Assembly (NCBI GenBank): GCA_026770025.1
Contig: JAMXDE010000042.1
Location: 372,001 to 436,000, forward strand
Length of the DNA: 64,000 bases
Direction: 5' to 3'
Source: Craspedostauros australis
Taxonomy: Eukaryota; Bacillariophyta; Bacillariophyceae; Mastogloiales; Achnanthaceae
The notes under the pieces were generated by a model. It searched no databases. It was not told the DNA's origin and worked only from the letters and a program-made list of their open reading frames with translations. Below, piece by piece: positions 8,581 to 21,200 of the stretch (its first letter is position 1; each line of letters opens with the position of its first letter). Position numbers and translations under genes: made by a program.

Positions 8581-11341
8581 TCTGCAATTCGCAGTGAAGC
8601 TTTGTTGTCCTCCTTCGTCGCTTTGTTGGTTGTTGTGTTGATTGGTTGGTTGGTTGGTTTTGGATCTTCCCCGTTGATGTTTTGGGTTGAGGATTCTGCT
8701 GATGCGAACAGTGCCTTGTGGAGATACGATGGGCATCTGTTCGCATGTCCGATTCGCTTAGAATAGTCTACAGTGGTCTAGAGGGTCCACTCTCACCTGT
8801 GGCCTACGACCTGCGAAAGAGACGGGCTTCTTCTTGGAAGACCCTGAGCAAGGCCTGACACGAGATCTTCCTCCTTTCTCCGTTCATGGAACCAATCGAC
8901 GCACCATCACCGCATGGATCTCGAAGGCACTGGAGTCCTACTACTATCATAGGTACTTCCAATTCAGGTTTCGCACGACTTGTGTTCCATCAAGCTCTGC
9001 ATGCATGTGTTGGGTATCGTCACCATCAGCAATGTCCATCCTCCTCCTTCGCGGAAATGCTTCGAGTATTTTAATATTATCGATTCTACTATACTTGTCA
9101 AGTGCAATCCAATGAGATACACAAGCAACGTCCCTCTCCCCACAATGTTCTTGCGTCATCTGGTGCCTTGATTCCCATGAACATTCTACCACTTCCTGGT
9201 TCTGTTCTGAACGGTCTTGTTTCTGCTTCGGTTTCCCTCTCCGTTCGGCACTTCCGATTGGTCGTCCTCCTCGACCTCCTCGTCGACCATAGCTCGTACG
9301 GATAGCTGGGCTACTCGCGGATCCCTCCATTGCTGAATCGCCGCGACTGTCGTCTACTCGTAGCTCGTACCATCGTCATCACCGCCACAGTGCGCGTGCG
9401 TTCATGTCCTTGCGGCCACTCTCACACCCAGGCATCCAGCTTGCTGGAACTCATCTCGTTTGGCTTCGCTCCTTTCATACAATGTTTGCCTTGTGAGGAT
9501 CCAGCGAACAGCCTTCGCGCAATTTTTTGTCACCAAAGAACAACAAATTTGTCTGTGGCATTTTATCAACCCGATGCAGGTGACATGTTACAAGTCACGG
9601 ACAACAAGTGTCATGTCGGTTGTAACGTGTGGGACATGTCACTCCCGAAAGTGTCTCTAAGCGTACTCTGTTCGAGCGCGCCAGAAAGGCACTGAATTCG
9701 GTGATGTCCACAATCTTCAACGCCGCCGCTTCTCGCCTCAAGTGAACTCCTGTTGTTTGGCACAGGCAGCATTGTCGACCTCATCTTGCACGCTCTGGCC
9801 ACGAAGGAGCAGTCTCCACCACGAACATGCAACGTCGCAGGCGGGGAAGCTTCGCTCTCCTTGATCTCCTCCTGTGGGAGTTGAGGTAAACGCAGGCGAA
9901 GACCTTCTTGTCGCAGAAAAGCCACCTGGTCGAACTGGTCACAGACTAAATTAGTGCTTTGGGGCAGCCCTTCATCAGACTTGCACGATTCTCGCCATTT
10001 CCTATGTGCGGGTGCCTTCTTCGCGTTCTTGGCTGCCACCTCCACCGTTTCCGTGGCGCTGTGTGTTTGTCTTGTGCCATTTTTTGTGCTGCTTTCGCTG
10101 CTCAGCCTTCTCGATTGGATTCGCGTCCATATTCCTGATCTACGTTCGTTCCTTCACATATTGAATGGCACACGGTAGTCTGCGCGATCTCCACCCTTCA
10201 TCTCTCTCTGTCTCGTTAGCTGCTGCGTTTCTGTCCCAGTCTTCACATACTACTTGTTTTCCCTCGCGCTCGATTTGCAAATTTCTTCCTCCCTCTTGTA
10301 GTGGACCAAACATGTTTATTATGGTTGATTCGTGTCAGGTACGGCTCTTCCTTGCGCCGCTCTGTAGCCCTCTTATTCGCTTTTCCATCCTTTCTCTGTG
10401 GTGGTCCTTTTTCCTTCTTGTGTCCTGTCCGCTCCATGGTTGATCCCTGCATTCTTTACCTCACGCTTTGTTTGGCGGTGTTCATTCTGCGCCACATCTG
10501 CCAAGTGGTCGCAACTTGTCCATTCCACTCTTTGCAGCCCATGGCTATGACTACATCTCGGTCAAGCACTAGGCGTAGTTCCCCCTGTCCCACAGACCGA
10601 CATCGTCACCAGCCGCGCTGGTGGCACTGTTGTTGTCGGTTTGGATGTCATCTGTGTGTTCGTCTCTCCATCCTTCCGTCCATCCAGTCATTCTTTGATG
10701 TCTCCCGTCCTCCGTCCCACATCGCCAGCCTGTTCTTCTGTCTCTACAAAGTTCTATCCCTCTGCAGCAAAATATCTCTTCACCTACGCACACAAATCTC
10801 GCCACATTCATGGTGTTGCGATTTGCACATTCCTCTCCTCTGTCATCCACTTCAGTGACCCGCATGTGTTGTTCCTGTTGCTATTGTTACCTTTTGCGGC
10901 CTTCGTTGCCTCTCGCGTCGCACGCGTCTGTTGGCCTTGTCCATGGACAATTAGATAATTTTATTGCTTTGTTATGTAGCCAACAGACTTCGTCGCTTTG
11001 TTCCGGTCTGTCACAGACACTTCACAGATACTTTTCTGGTGCTGCCAATGGTCGCTTCCATAAGTGCGATCGCAGGCGGGCGTTCGGCACAATCGCTGAC
11101 AGTGGAACGATTGCTGCTATTCCTCCACATTATTACGCCTTTTCCATTCTGAGCGTTGATCACGACTCGCTTTGTCGCCTCAAATCACGGCTTGCGGCAT
11201 TTGCGGCGCACAGTCCATCTCCTCACATCGTTTTCGTTTCCCTCAGCAATGATTCCAAGAACAACACATGCCCTTTGCGAACTGAGAACAGCGACGTAAA
11301 ATTAGAGAACAACGGAGAAAACAACGGCGGGAGTATTATTG
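8581..11341. other. Gene-poor stretch, no confident gene
   Basis: Open frames on both strands are short and of mixed composition. The best is a minus-strand frame at 9611-10045 (144 aa, charged, no recognised domain), which may be a transposon remnant. Pyrimidine-rich plus-strand sequence fills 10.2-11.3 kb. The DDE transposase gene begins just to the right, so part of this stretch may belong to that element; I could not find its terminal repeats. Confidence 0.3.
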
Positions 11342-12528
11342 TTACGCTTTGTTTGGTGGGACATTTTGGTGTTTTGTTTCGAGGAGATCGACCCGTGCTG
11401 CATGCGGGACCCATGTCTGGGCTCTGAGCGATTTCGGATTCTTCACCACACTCGCCCAGAATTTCTTCCGGCGTTTGTGCAACGAGTTTGCGAGCGCACT
11501 TTCGACATCAAATGCAGGAAAGCCATGCGAGAGTTCAATCTGGGTCAACAAAGCAACTGCGTTGAATGCGAGGTGGTGTTTGTTTGGATCATGCGTCCAA
11601 ATCTCTTTCATGCATCTCCAATGTTTGATGCGGCGATTGATGGTTTCGTGGCGTGCGCGGCAGACACCATCAGTGACCGAGCTTGGTCCCCAGACGTGTT
11701 TGTCTGCCTTGTACCCAGCATCCGCCACCACCATTTCGCCTTCGCGAAGTTGATGTTTGAGGCCAAAACGGAAGATCTGAAGGTCGTTGAACATGCCGCA
11801 GGGGAACGGGCCATTTGCCCACACGATCTCACCGCTGGAGATGGAAACAGCGATTTCGTAGCGAACACCTGACCCCTTAAATTTGTGTGAGTACCACCCT
11901 TTGTTGAATGGTTTTGGTTCCTTGATACGCATGTCGGTTCCATCCACTGTCACCAGAGCAACAGCTTGTGGGGATGCGTTGCGGAATCGGTTTCCCCAGT
12001 GCAACTTCGCGTGGTGAAATTGAACGCCTCAACAAGAGCGAGAATAGCGCAACGGAGACAGAACGAGACCACACGTGAGAAAACGAAGAAAGGACGAGCC
12101 ACATGCTGCGTGTTTCACTCTCGTCATGCTGTACACACTATACCTACCACCAGTGGCTTCGCATACTCCATGGTTTCGAGCACCTTCCACACCCACTCTC
12201 TAAATGTCTTAGTGCTGCATTTCGCCAAGCTCGCAAGGATAGATGCCGATGAATACTGTTTGAGAAAAGCGCTTGTCCACAAGAAATGCTTTGGTTGCAT
12301 ACTTCGTGGAATCATTCCATGCATCCACATGTCATTCCACAGCAGATGCAAGACTTCCCCAGTCGTTCCAAATACGGCGTTGAAACGACCTTGGACAGCT
12401 TTGCTGACATGAGGGATATCGTGTAACTCATAGCAATACCCAATCATAGAAAAACCTGTGACTGCGAAGTAACCTCTTGGAAGAGCGCGATTGTATTCGA
12501 CCGAGCACATGACGCTGTTGGTTGCCAT
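11342..12528 (-). CDS. PIF/Harbinger-like DDE transposase
   Basis: Two exons on the minus strand, 12528-12144 and 12027-11342, encode about 356 aa. Exon 1 has the N-terminal helical segment typical of these transposases (HFLWTSAFLKQY, then TFREWVW). Exon 2 has the RNase-H-fold catalytic core: Asp in VTVDGTD (about residue 157), Asp in VVADAGY (about 231) and Glu in RARHETINRRIK (about 256). All three catalytic positions are present, so the gene could still be active. The 116-nt intron (12143-12028, GTATAG..TTGAG) joins the exons in phase. The start ATG at 12528 is the most likely; the frame is open further upstream. No terminal inverted repeats were found by eye, so element limits are unknown. 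Confidence 0.75.
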
Positions 12529-15182
12529 GCAATCATCAGAAGCGAAAAGAAGAAATTGCCGTTGTCTTGTGTGAGCACTATTGCACGGATTCACGGTGGC
12601 ACATCCACCATGCGAGTTGCGCAGAGACCGAGATCCACAGCCCCATCTACTGTTCCTCATGCACAGAGAGGTTGCGTGCTGAGTTCCGCTCTACACAATC
12701 GTTGTCGATGCTGTCAGACGTCAGCATCGTGGCACTGACATCTCTCTGGGTTGGCGTTTCATACTTCTTCGTATCGTTTGGATCATCTTCAAGGTAGGCT
12801 TGAACGTAACGGCCGCTTGGCTTGGCATAACAACAGGTTTCCATGTGCCTATTTCAATACACACTATTCCTTGCGGAGAGGTCGACGTAGCACACCAGCA
12901 CAGAGCAAAGTGCAGAGTTGAAGTAGCCTGTTCCATTGGTGGAGTTGAAGGAAGAAGACCTGGTCTATGCCATACCAACACGTCATGCTTTTTCAAAAAC
13001 CGCATAACCCCAGGGAGCCTGCATACGACTTCATCCACCATCCCACTCATCAAGCACAACCCACCAGAAGTTTGGCATTGCAGGTTGCATGGAACAGTGC
13101 ATACACTAGAGGGGCATATCTCAAGGACGTCAATGTTGACATCCTTGACTGTTCGAAAGATATTGATGTTGTGGTATGTTCTGCACAACTACCGCCACGT
13201 GGTGTGGCAGCATTCACGAATAACACCGTACCTCCGGCATTCTATTCCGGCACTTCATTGGAGTTGTATGAAGGAGGGCGCTGGGTGTCTTGGTGGCATG
13301 CAGCACCGCACATCAGGCAACGACGTGGTGCTTTGTTTGTTGAGAATTTAGCGAAAGACGAACAGATGGTGCCGCAATCGCGGGTATACGTAGACCGACA
13401 CGCCTTTTGGGACAGGTCGTGCTGTCTTGAAGGGAGCAAACGGCGAAATCAACCAACCAACTGCCGAAACGCCAGAGGGAGGGACACCACGCACTTATTT
13501 GTCACACTGACATGGTTTGCATGGCGACGTTGCATGTTCTCCCTCCCTCTCTCTCTCTCTCGCTCTCTGTCTGTCTGTTGCCACGTCGGTCTCACCGTGA
13601 CACATATGTTACATGGCGCCTGCGTGTCTCCCACAATGCAGAAGTGGAGACCCTCAATGATGACATCCCACTACCCCATCAACGCCCATGCAGACACACT
13701 ACGGCGCACAGATGGAATGATGACAACAAAGGACAGTTCAGGCGCCTGCGTGCGATCGGTTGTGCGCCGTTGTCGCAATGTCGCACTCCCCAACGCAGGA
13801 AAATGCGCATTTTGTGAATACAATAGTCGTTTTTGTGCAATTTGCGCTCTGACTATGTAGCCGTGTTGCGACACCAATCATGGCAGCTTCGATGGGGTTG
13901 TGTGCACCTGTACAAGAGAAGAATGTAGGGAACCTAAATTCATGACTTCAACACAGCTACACCGACGAGGAGAGCTCCATGACAAGCATTGTAAAGAACT
14001 AGCCTCCTGTGGCAAGTCTACAATAAGACATCAAACCTGCGTTCCTTGCGCAAAAGTCCCCAAGGGTGCTCTCATGCGCATGCAGCTGGCGACGTTTATG
14101 CGGTGCGCAGGTGCTGGCCACCTACTGCGAAGGTGTCCCCACATCGACTCCGCGACGCACTTGCGATGTAGAGTCAGAGTAGTTGGCATGACAGCGGTGA
14201 GTCGACGCGTGGAGTCGCTTGATGCAGGCAGATGACGTCTTCACATTGTTGGCGACGAGTGATGTCACCGACGGAGGTTTTCGCATGAGAACTTGATAGG
14301 GAGATAGTGGGCTGTGTGTTGCGTTTGCTGCACTATCGTGGGTGGTATCACCAACATAGAAGGTAACGATACCATTGGGAACGTCGACGTCATTGAAACG
14401 AAGCAGTGCACTGCCTGTTTCTAGATGCGAACGTGCATGCCGCCCCAAATGGGAGAAGACGCGACTACCATGTTCCAGAGTTTGATGTCAGTGACTTAGT
14501 CCCTGACATTGGGCACGACTATAAGTCATGGAGGTAGACAAACTGACGAATGTAATTCTCTTTTTGCGTTGTTTTCGCCAAATGCAAAGCACGACTACAT
14601 TGAAGAAAGCATGGCATTATTGTTACATCCGTTGTGTTGCACTTGTTCTGTGATCCTTTTTCTCTGTACCTATCATGCCATACGTACGAACGTACGTATC
14701 TGACATCGAGAATTTCGTATGTGCCCCGATTGTCTGCCTTTTGCACCAGGCAGGCCTGATGTGCACCTGCTGACGACGTGGCGCTTGAGAAGTAGTTGCT
14801 GGTTCGATCTTCCCTCCTCTCTGTCTGCAACGACGACGTGTTGAACCGCTCGGCAGCTTTCTGATCTGATGCTCTTCCCGCGGATGTGCGGGTTGATGAG
14901 CGTGTGGGCGATCACGTTGGAGACAGGTTGAAGCAGACAGAGACCACGAGGTCGATGCCGACGTCGTTGATGAACGCGTTGACAACAACGCAAACCATGA
15001 CATGAAGGATGATCGCATCACTCCAAAGTCACATCACAGCTGCTTGAATGTTGTCGTGGTCATACAACAAGACCTTCCAACCCTTGCACCACTCCAATTG
15101 GAACTACCACCACAACCACAGTTCCAGGCGCAGCTACACCAGCAATCACCATCGTATCAGCACAATCAACCCACGCACGACC
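12529..15182. other. No confident gene; coding-like fragments
   Basis: Frames at 12721-13188 (minus) and 12967-13860 (plus) are longer than expected by chance but have no recognised domain and overlap on opposite strands. The plus frame ends in a Cys-rich stretch (CAFCEYNSRFCAIC). A TC microsatellite lies at about 13540-13572. From 13.9 to 15.2 kb I see nothing coding; it is the upstream region of the next gene. Old transposon debris is a reasonable guess. Confidence 0.3.
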
Positions 15183-17627
15183 ATGTCGGCAAGGAAAGTG
15201 TGGTCGCGCAATGCCCCAGAGGTCCAACAGCTGCGAGGGATGCTGATCTCCGGTGAGATACCATCTTCCCTCCCCCCAGCTGTGGTGTGGGAACAGAACA
15301 GCTTTCTCCACGTGTTCATTGAGGCGCAGTTTGCAAGGAACTACCGCAACCTTCAACGTCAGATCGCAATGGAGCTTGGTACGTCATGATGCGCAACACT
15401 GGTCCTCAATGATGTCTGTGTTGCTCGCCATTTTGAATCAGAACATTGCTTCTGTATTGCCACTCTAATGTCCACTCACTTCCTTTCAGGCCGCACCAAC
15501 CCTTTCGCTGCTCCCGATATCACAACGTATGTTGAAAATCGGCATCATGTGTCCCCTGCCTCGCGAGCGAATCCATCGATGTCGCCATCTGTGTTCCTCA
15601 ACACTGCATCATCGAACAACACAGATTCCGCGAATCATGGTCATGGGGGACCAACAGCAGCAACAACGTCGCCACACGATGCCAATTCCGTGAACACGGC
15701 GACGCCCTCCCCAACATTCCCTGGTGTTTTGTTGCAGCCTGCACCACCGCGCCAGCTATCGCCATCGGCATATGCCTGGCCACAGGGAATGTCTCACGGA
15801 AATACTCCGCTTGCTAGTTCATCCCAGCCGCCTGCTCTCCCAACCACGGGATGGAGCCCATCGCCACCAAGAACGGAGGCAGAGGCGGTAGCAGCAGCAA
15901 CAGCAGCAGACAGAAACTGTCAATTCATGATTCCAAAACAAGCAAGGGTTCTCCCTTCGGTGAAGGAATGGGTGGCGCAAAACGCCTCCATTGTGCTGCC
16001 GGCCATTCGTCACCAGTACGAGAACAGTGCTGGACATCGAGTGCTCGGGATTGATTTCGAGCTGCCAGCCGGAACCTCTGAGGAGGACATCCGAAGCCTG
16101 GTGTCGGAGGATGGTACGTGTCTGGAGGTGCACATTACCGCAAACTCCAACCTACGATCAACCATATCCCAAGACAATGCCATGATCGACCATCGAAATG
16201 GTGCCTCGGACGGAGTGCGCCTATTCGGGTTTGAGTTGCAGACCGAACGACGTGCAGCATACCGTTCGGCGGTGGCAATGGTCTCAACACACCATTTCAC
16301 GATTGTGAGAGTGCATCGGGAGACCCTACCATTCCAAGTCAGTGGAAGGCTTGAAGGCACCAACGACAACGTCATGCTTGGAAGCACTTTTGTGAACCCC
16401 ACCATCCCATTGAATAATGGAAAAGGTGAAGTCCCTGCCCCACTGCTCCTCGTGCGCATGGTTGAAGGGCATTCTATGCGCCCTGTACCAGCCGCACCCA
16501 TGAGTCGAGCCACTTACTCCTCATGCGCTGGGAACTGGCCAGCTGGGGGCCAAATCCTTCCTCGAGGTTCTGTGGGGAGCCCACGTCACCCCCACAACAA
16601 CAGAACGGGTGAGAGCATTGTTGATCTGATGGAGTCAGGCAGCTCCGCAGATGAGGACTCCTTGGATAACTCTACAGGGGGCATGCCGCCACCTCGACGT
16701 CGCAGTGTGCAACATCAGAAGGTAAGAACACACTGAGCAGAATATTGGTTGCATGCATTGCTCATGTTCTCACACCATCCTCCTCTTTGCACATTGATTT
16801 GGCTCTATCTGCCACAACACACACATCACACACAACAACATGCAAACCACAAACGCCAATGAACTGCAACAATGAACAAGAACCATGATGAAAGGGTGGA
16901 CGCCACAAACTGTGAGGATGTGATAAGCATCCACTCGTCATGCGCCGATGACGAAATGTTCCGCTCATGCAGAAGAATCCGGAGTGCATCAACGAAGCAC
17001 TGCAGCAGGAAGGGCTCGCGGGAGAGTGTGTGCAGTGCATACAGCCGCTGCTCCAAACGCAGCCATCGGACCAGCAGGAGTCGTCGCACCTACAGTGATG
17101 ATCTGAGTGTGTCCAGTGCAAAGTCCAGTCACAGTCGACACAGCACGAGCAGCATGACTAGGAAGAACAGGAATGCAATCAGCCGCGATGCCATACGCAA
17201 TGCAGCGCACAGAATGCACTCAGACACCGTCAGCGTCCGGTATCATAAGGCCAACGGACGAAAGGAGGCAAGATATGGGACCGCAAGCACTGGCAACATG
17301 AGCGTTGCCAGTGCAAGGAGCTGTGCAACATCGCGAAGCAACAGAAGTGGCAGAAGCAATAGGAGTATCCGAAGCATGAAGAGCACCCAATCTGGAAGCA
17401 ACAGGAAGCCAGCAGCAAAAGTCCTTCCCAGCACAAGCAGGAAGGATGATGGTGGAAACAGCAACAAGAGCAAGAATGGTGCAGCCACTTCCAACACACC
17501 AACAGCCGCTGCAAAAGTAACTGTGGTAACACGCAGCAGCACGCGCCGGCATCCTACCGCATTGAAGGACAACAAGAAGCCCTTGCCGCAGGGAAGCAAA
17601 CAGAATTCGGCAGCAGAAGCAAAGTAA
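15183..17627 (+). CDS. Three-exon gene of unknown function, 724 aa
   Basis: Exons 15183-15378, 15490-16721 and 16881-17627 join in phase through introns with GTACGT..TTTCAG and GTAAGA..ACAAG ends (111 and 159 nt). Exon 1 encodes a compact helical segment (VWSRNAPEVQQLRGMLISGE) ending in NLQRQIAMELG. Exon 2 has a Pro/Ser/Thr/Ala-rich linker, then a folded-looking region of about 200 residues. Exon 3 is highly basic and Ser/Arg-rich with many RS-like pairs, suggesting a nuclear or nucleic-acid-associated protein. The N-terminal pattern resembles short domains found in stramenopile transposon accessory proteins, and a transposase lies 2.6 kb away, but on the other strand. I do not recognise the family. 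No signal peptide or membrane segment. Confidence 0.6.
15379..15489 (+). other. Intron 1 of the 724-aa gene
   Basis: 111 nt, begins GTACGT, ends CCTTTCAG after a pyrimidine-rich tract. It splits a Gly codon (phase 1). A TGA lies just inside it, so read-through would end the protein early. Confidence 0.75.
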
Positions 17628-18236
17628 CAAGGCAGCACCATATGGCACAGCATCGGAACGAATGAAGACATAAGACAGCAGCTGAAGGCAGCACCAAAGC
17701 AACAGCGGTATGAACAAGAGATCAAGAATGAATGATATATCAACACCGACCAAACCACACCAACAACAACAAAACCACACAAAAAGCAAAAAACGAAAAC
17801 AATATAAATAGGGGCAGAGGCATGGTGGTGGGCGCATTCTGCACCCATCATCATAATTGTAGGAGACAAATTGCTGGCCCCAAAAATTGCTTACTTTCTT
17901 TCTTGCTTTGTGGCGGACTGTATGTGCATTTTGTGTTATTTTCTGTCTGTCTGTCGTACGGGCCATTTCTGTGCACGCCTTCGTTTACCTCGACTCCCTG
18001 TGGGTCATCTCGCATCCGTGCTCTGTGCTGTGCTGCGCTGTGCTCGTTGTCGGTACTTGATGAGAGTCCAACAGTGTGTGGTACGAACTGTGCCGGCCCA
18101 ATCAAACGAGCGAAAGCAATGTCCACGCTCGTCGGCACCAAAACGCAACGATCGTGGTTGGCGAAGGAATGGCTGCGAGAGGTATTATCTGTGCCTGTCC
18201 CTCCAATTGCAATCATAATTCCTTCCCTCGTCCATC
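17628..18236. other. Intergenic with a TATA-like box
   Basis: A poly-purine and AAC-rich stretch leads to TATAAATAGGGG at 17803-17814, a good TATA-box match 427 bp before the protease start codon. Pyrimidine-rich sequence follows. No gene is seen. Confidence 0.4.
17803..17810 (+). promoter_or_regulatory. Candidate TATA box
   Basis: TATAAATA followed by GGGG, upstream of the secreted metalloprotease gene. The implied 5' UTR would be about 400 nt, so the link is tentative. Confidence 0.3.
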
Positions 18237-21200
18237 ATGAAAGCCTCGCATTCCTGTCAGCAAACCCTCGTCGCTGTGCTGCTTGCGGTGATTGCAGTCT
18301 GTGCAACATCGGCCGCAGCCCAAACGGTGAGTGAAACGACCCTTTGCGATGGTTGTTCTCTCTCTCTCTCTCTTGTGACCGTGGATGGGTCGGCCATGCC
18401 ATCTCATCATCCATTCTCAACCGTACATTTCGCGTCTGCCAATCTCCGTCTCCCTCCACCCCACACCCCACATACGAGTACGAATATTCACCCTTTTCAC
18501 AACCACCACACCTTCACCCAATCGATCCCGCCCAATCAATTTCAATCCAAACGACAATCAGACCACCACCACCAACAACAACAGCAACAGTATCCTGAAG
18601 GAACCATGCCTCATCATCGCGCGCATCACCGGTTTCACTGATGGAACCGATACAACCGACCTTTTCTGCATGCTCAGAGGAGTCGATGTGACATCCCATG
18701 GTCCCATCGACATGAAGATCGATGGATTGACGGAACAGTGGGCGATCGATCGCCAAGCGTTCCCCAGCGCCACCGTCCAGCACACCATCTTCATGGAGAA
18801 CGTCATCGTTGATGACAGCAACTTCACGCTGAAGCTGCCGGATGGCATGACCATCGATGACATGCTGCTTGCGCATCATACCGATGGACGCACAGATGGA
18901 CACGGGCATGGACGCGCACTGGACACTCCAGATATGTTGGGCGTTGGAGACAAGAAGGTCCTCCTGATTCAGGTTGTGTTTCAGAACAATTACACTGTCC
19001 CAAAATCTCTCATTGTGGACAAAGTATTCAATGCGCAGCCCAATTTCACCGACCAGTTCGAGGCCATGTCGTTCGGCAAGCTTTCACTTTCCACAATGCC
19101 AACGAATGGCACCGACGATGGGATCCTCACAATTCACTATCCTTCTGAAGCTGATCCCTACACTCTCCGGAACAGCGATGTTGACAACTACGTCAGGCAA
19201 TACCTGGCGCTGGAGGCCAAGATCTTTGACGACTTCGATCATTTCATGATTTTCATGCCGTATTCGACTGACAGTAATCAGGGTCGAATCTGGGCTGGTA
19301 AGTTTCAGTGCCATTTTCAGCAACGGACGTCCCCTTTGGGACATTGCGCGTGCACCGCCATGCAGCGCAGCAAACTGTGTTGGGCGCTCCTGTGGCATGA
19401 ACAGTGATGATAACGGGACATCATTTGAGATGATTCTCCTTGACGTGAACCCAGATCTCCACAGGCCGACGAGATCATTGCTCAAGACACTGCGGTCATG
19501 ATTGGATCCACCGTACTATACGAATTTGATACTGACACGATCGGTTTATTTGCTCTGTTTCCAACTACCGCAATCTACTCACCCATTCAATCATATCATT
19601 CCATGCGAATCCAACATGTTGTCCATAACGTGCTTCGTATCCAACGTCAACTCTCAGCTTACGCATACTTGTATCGAGAAACCAGCGTGTACAACGGCAT
19701 TAAAGACTACCCAAATGCACACCGGGGGTTCCAATTGGACACTATCATCCACGAACTTGGTCATAACTTCGGCCTGCACCATTCCAATCGATTTGGGGAA
19801 GAGTACGGGGACCGAAGGTATGCATCCGAAGATGATCTGGAGCTCACGTGCAACTGCCGAAGCTGCATGGTGTCGGCCTCTAACAACCACTTCACCACCT
19901 CTGCATGCACGCATACACTCACGTTCTCTGCCGCTCTTTCTCTTTTCCTTTTGTGCTGTTGCTGGGCTTGTTTCTGCCATTTCTCCTTGGCGGATCAACA
20001 TGTCTGCATTGAATCGCACAGTGGGGCCATGGGTGGTAGGAATTACAATCGATTTGGCAACGGAACACTTTCTACGCTCTCGGGTTACAACGGTAAGCAT
20101 CCTCAGATCTGATGGCGGCAGATCACATGTCCATCAATGCAGAGCCTGATCGATGCCTCATCCTGAGACAGCCAATGTCATCATCGAAAGAACACTCTGC
20201 ATGACGCAGCGGGCGGAATCTGGGGACCCAACCAGTGGAGCTCTCACTGATCCCTTTGTATGCGCTTGTCGGGAATTGCTGATCGAAATTGCACCCAATT
20301 TATGACATTCATCGACCGTGGCACGTTGGGCTATTCCCGCCATACTCGTGTGGCCACTGACTCGTCTCCCCAATGCAATTGCCTTGCCGTGCTTGTTTTG
20401 TCTCTCGCATCAAAACTAAAACCACAACGCGTGCACTTACCATACGGCATCCCGTATTCCGCACGTCTAATCACGTCTCAAACGGAACCAACTGAAATCG
20501 AACATGCCCATCTCAAAGGGGCCAAGAGTTGGGAAATGGGATGGTATTTTGATCAGACCATCACACTCACGGGAGGCCAAGACATCGACTTCGAAGGAAG
20601 GCTCTGTGGTGTGGTAGACTACGACCCCACCGATACAAGCTACCATGTCATCATCCGAATCGATGATCCTGAGAGCGCTTTCAACTACTACGTCGCGTTT
20701 AACCGAGCCATCGGTTTCAATGCCGATTCGTCACTAGGCAGAAACCAAGTGCTCGTCACATCAGCACGTGATCGGGTTCCAGGCTATTGGGAGAGATCCG
20801 AGTTGGAGGCCATTCTGGACATTGCCCAACCGTCGTACAGGATCATTGAGTTTGGATCTGCGAAGCTCTTGCATGGCATCGTAATTTCCGTTTCCAACAT
20901 CGATGATGAATCGGCGACACCAATGTGTGCGACGGTGAGCGTGAAAGGGGAGTTCAGCCAATCGCCATCCACTACACCATCCGTTTCTTTTGCGCCATCA
21001 GTATCAGTAGCACCTTCCAACATACCAAGCGCACCCCCCAGCCTAACTCCAACAGGACAGTGCGGAAAGTGGGAATACACAAGGTCCCGTCGAAGCTTGT
21101 TTGGTGATGATGACATCACGAAGTCCTTCAGATTCGATTTGCGCACACTTGGGGACTTTCAAATCACCGGAATGCGGCTTTTCGTGGCTCCGGGCTTTTC

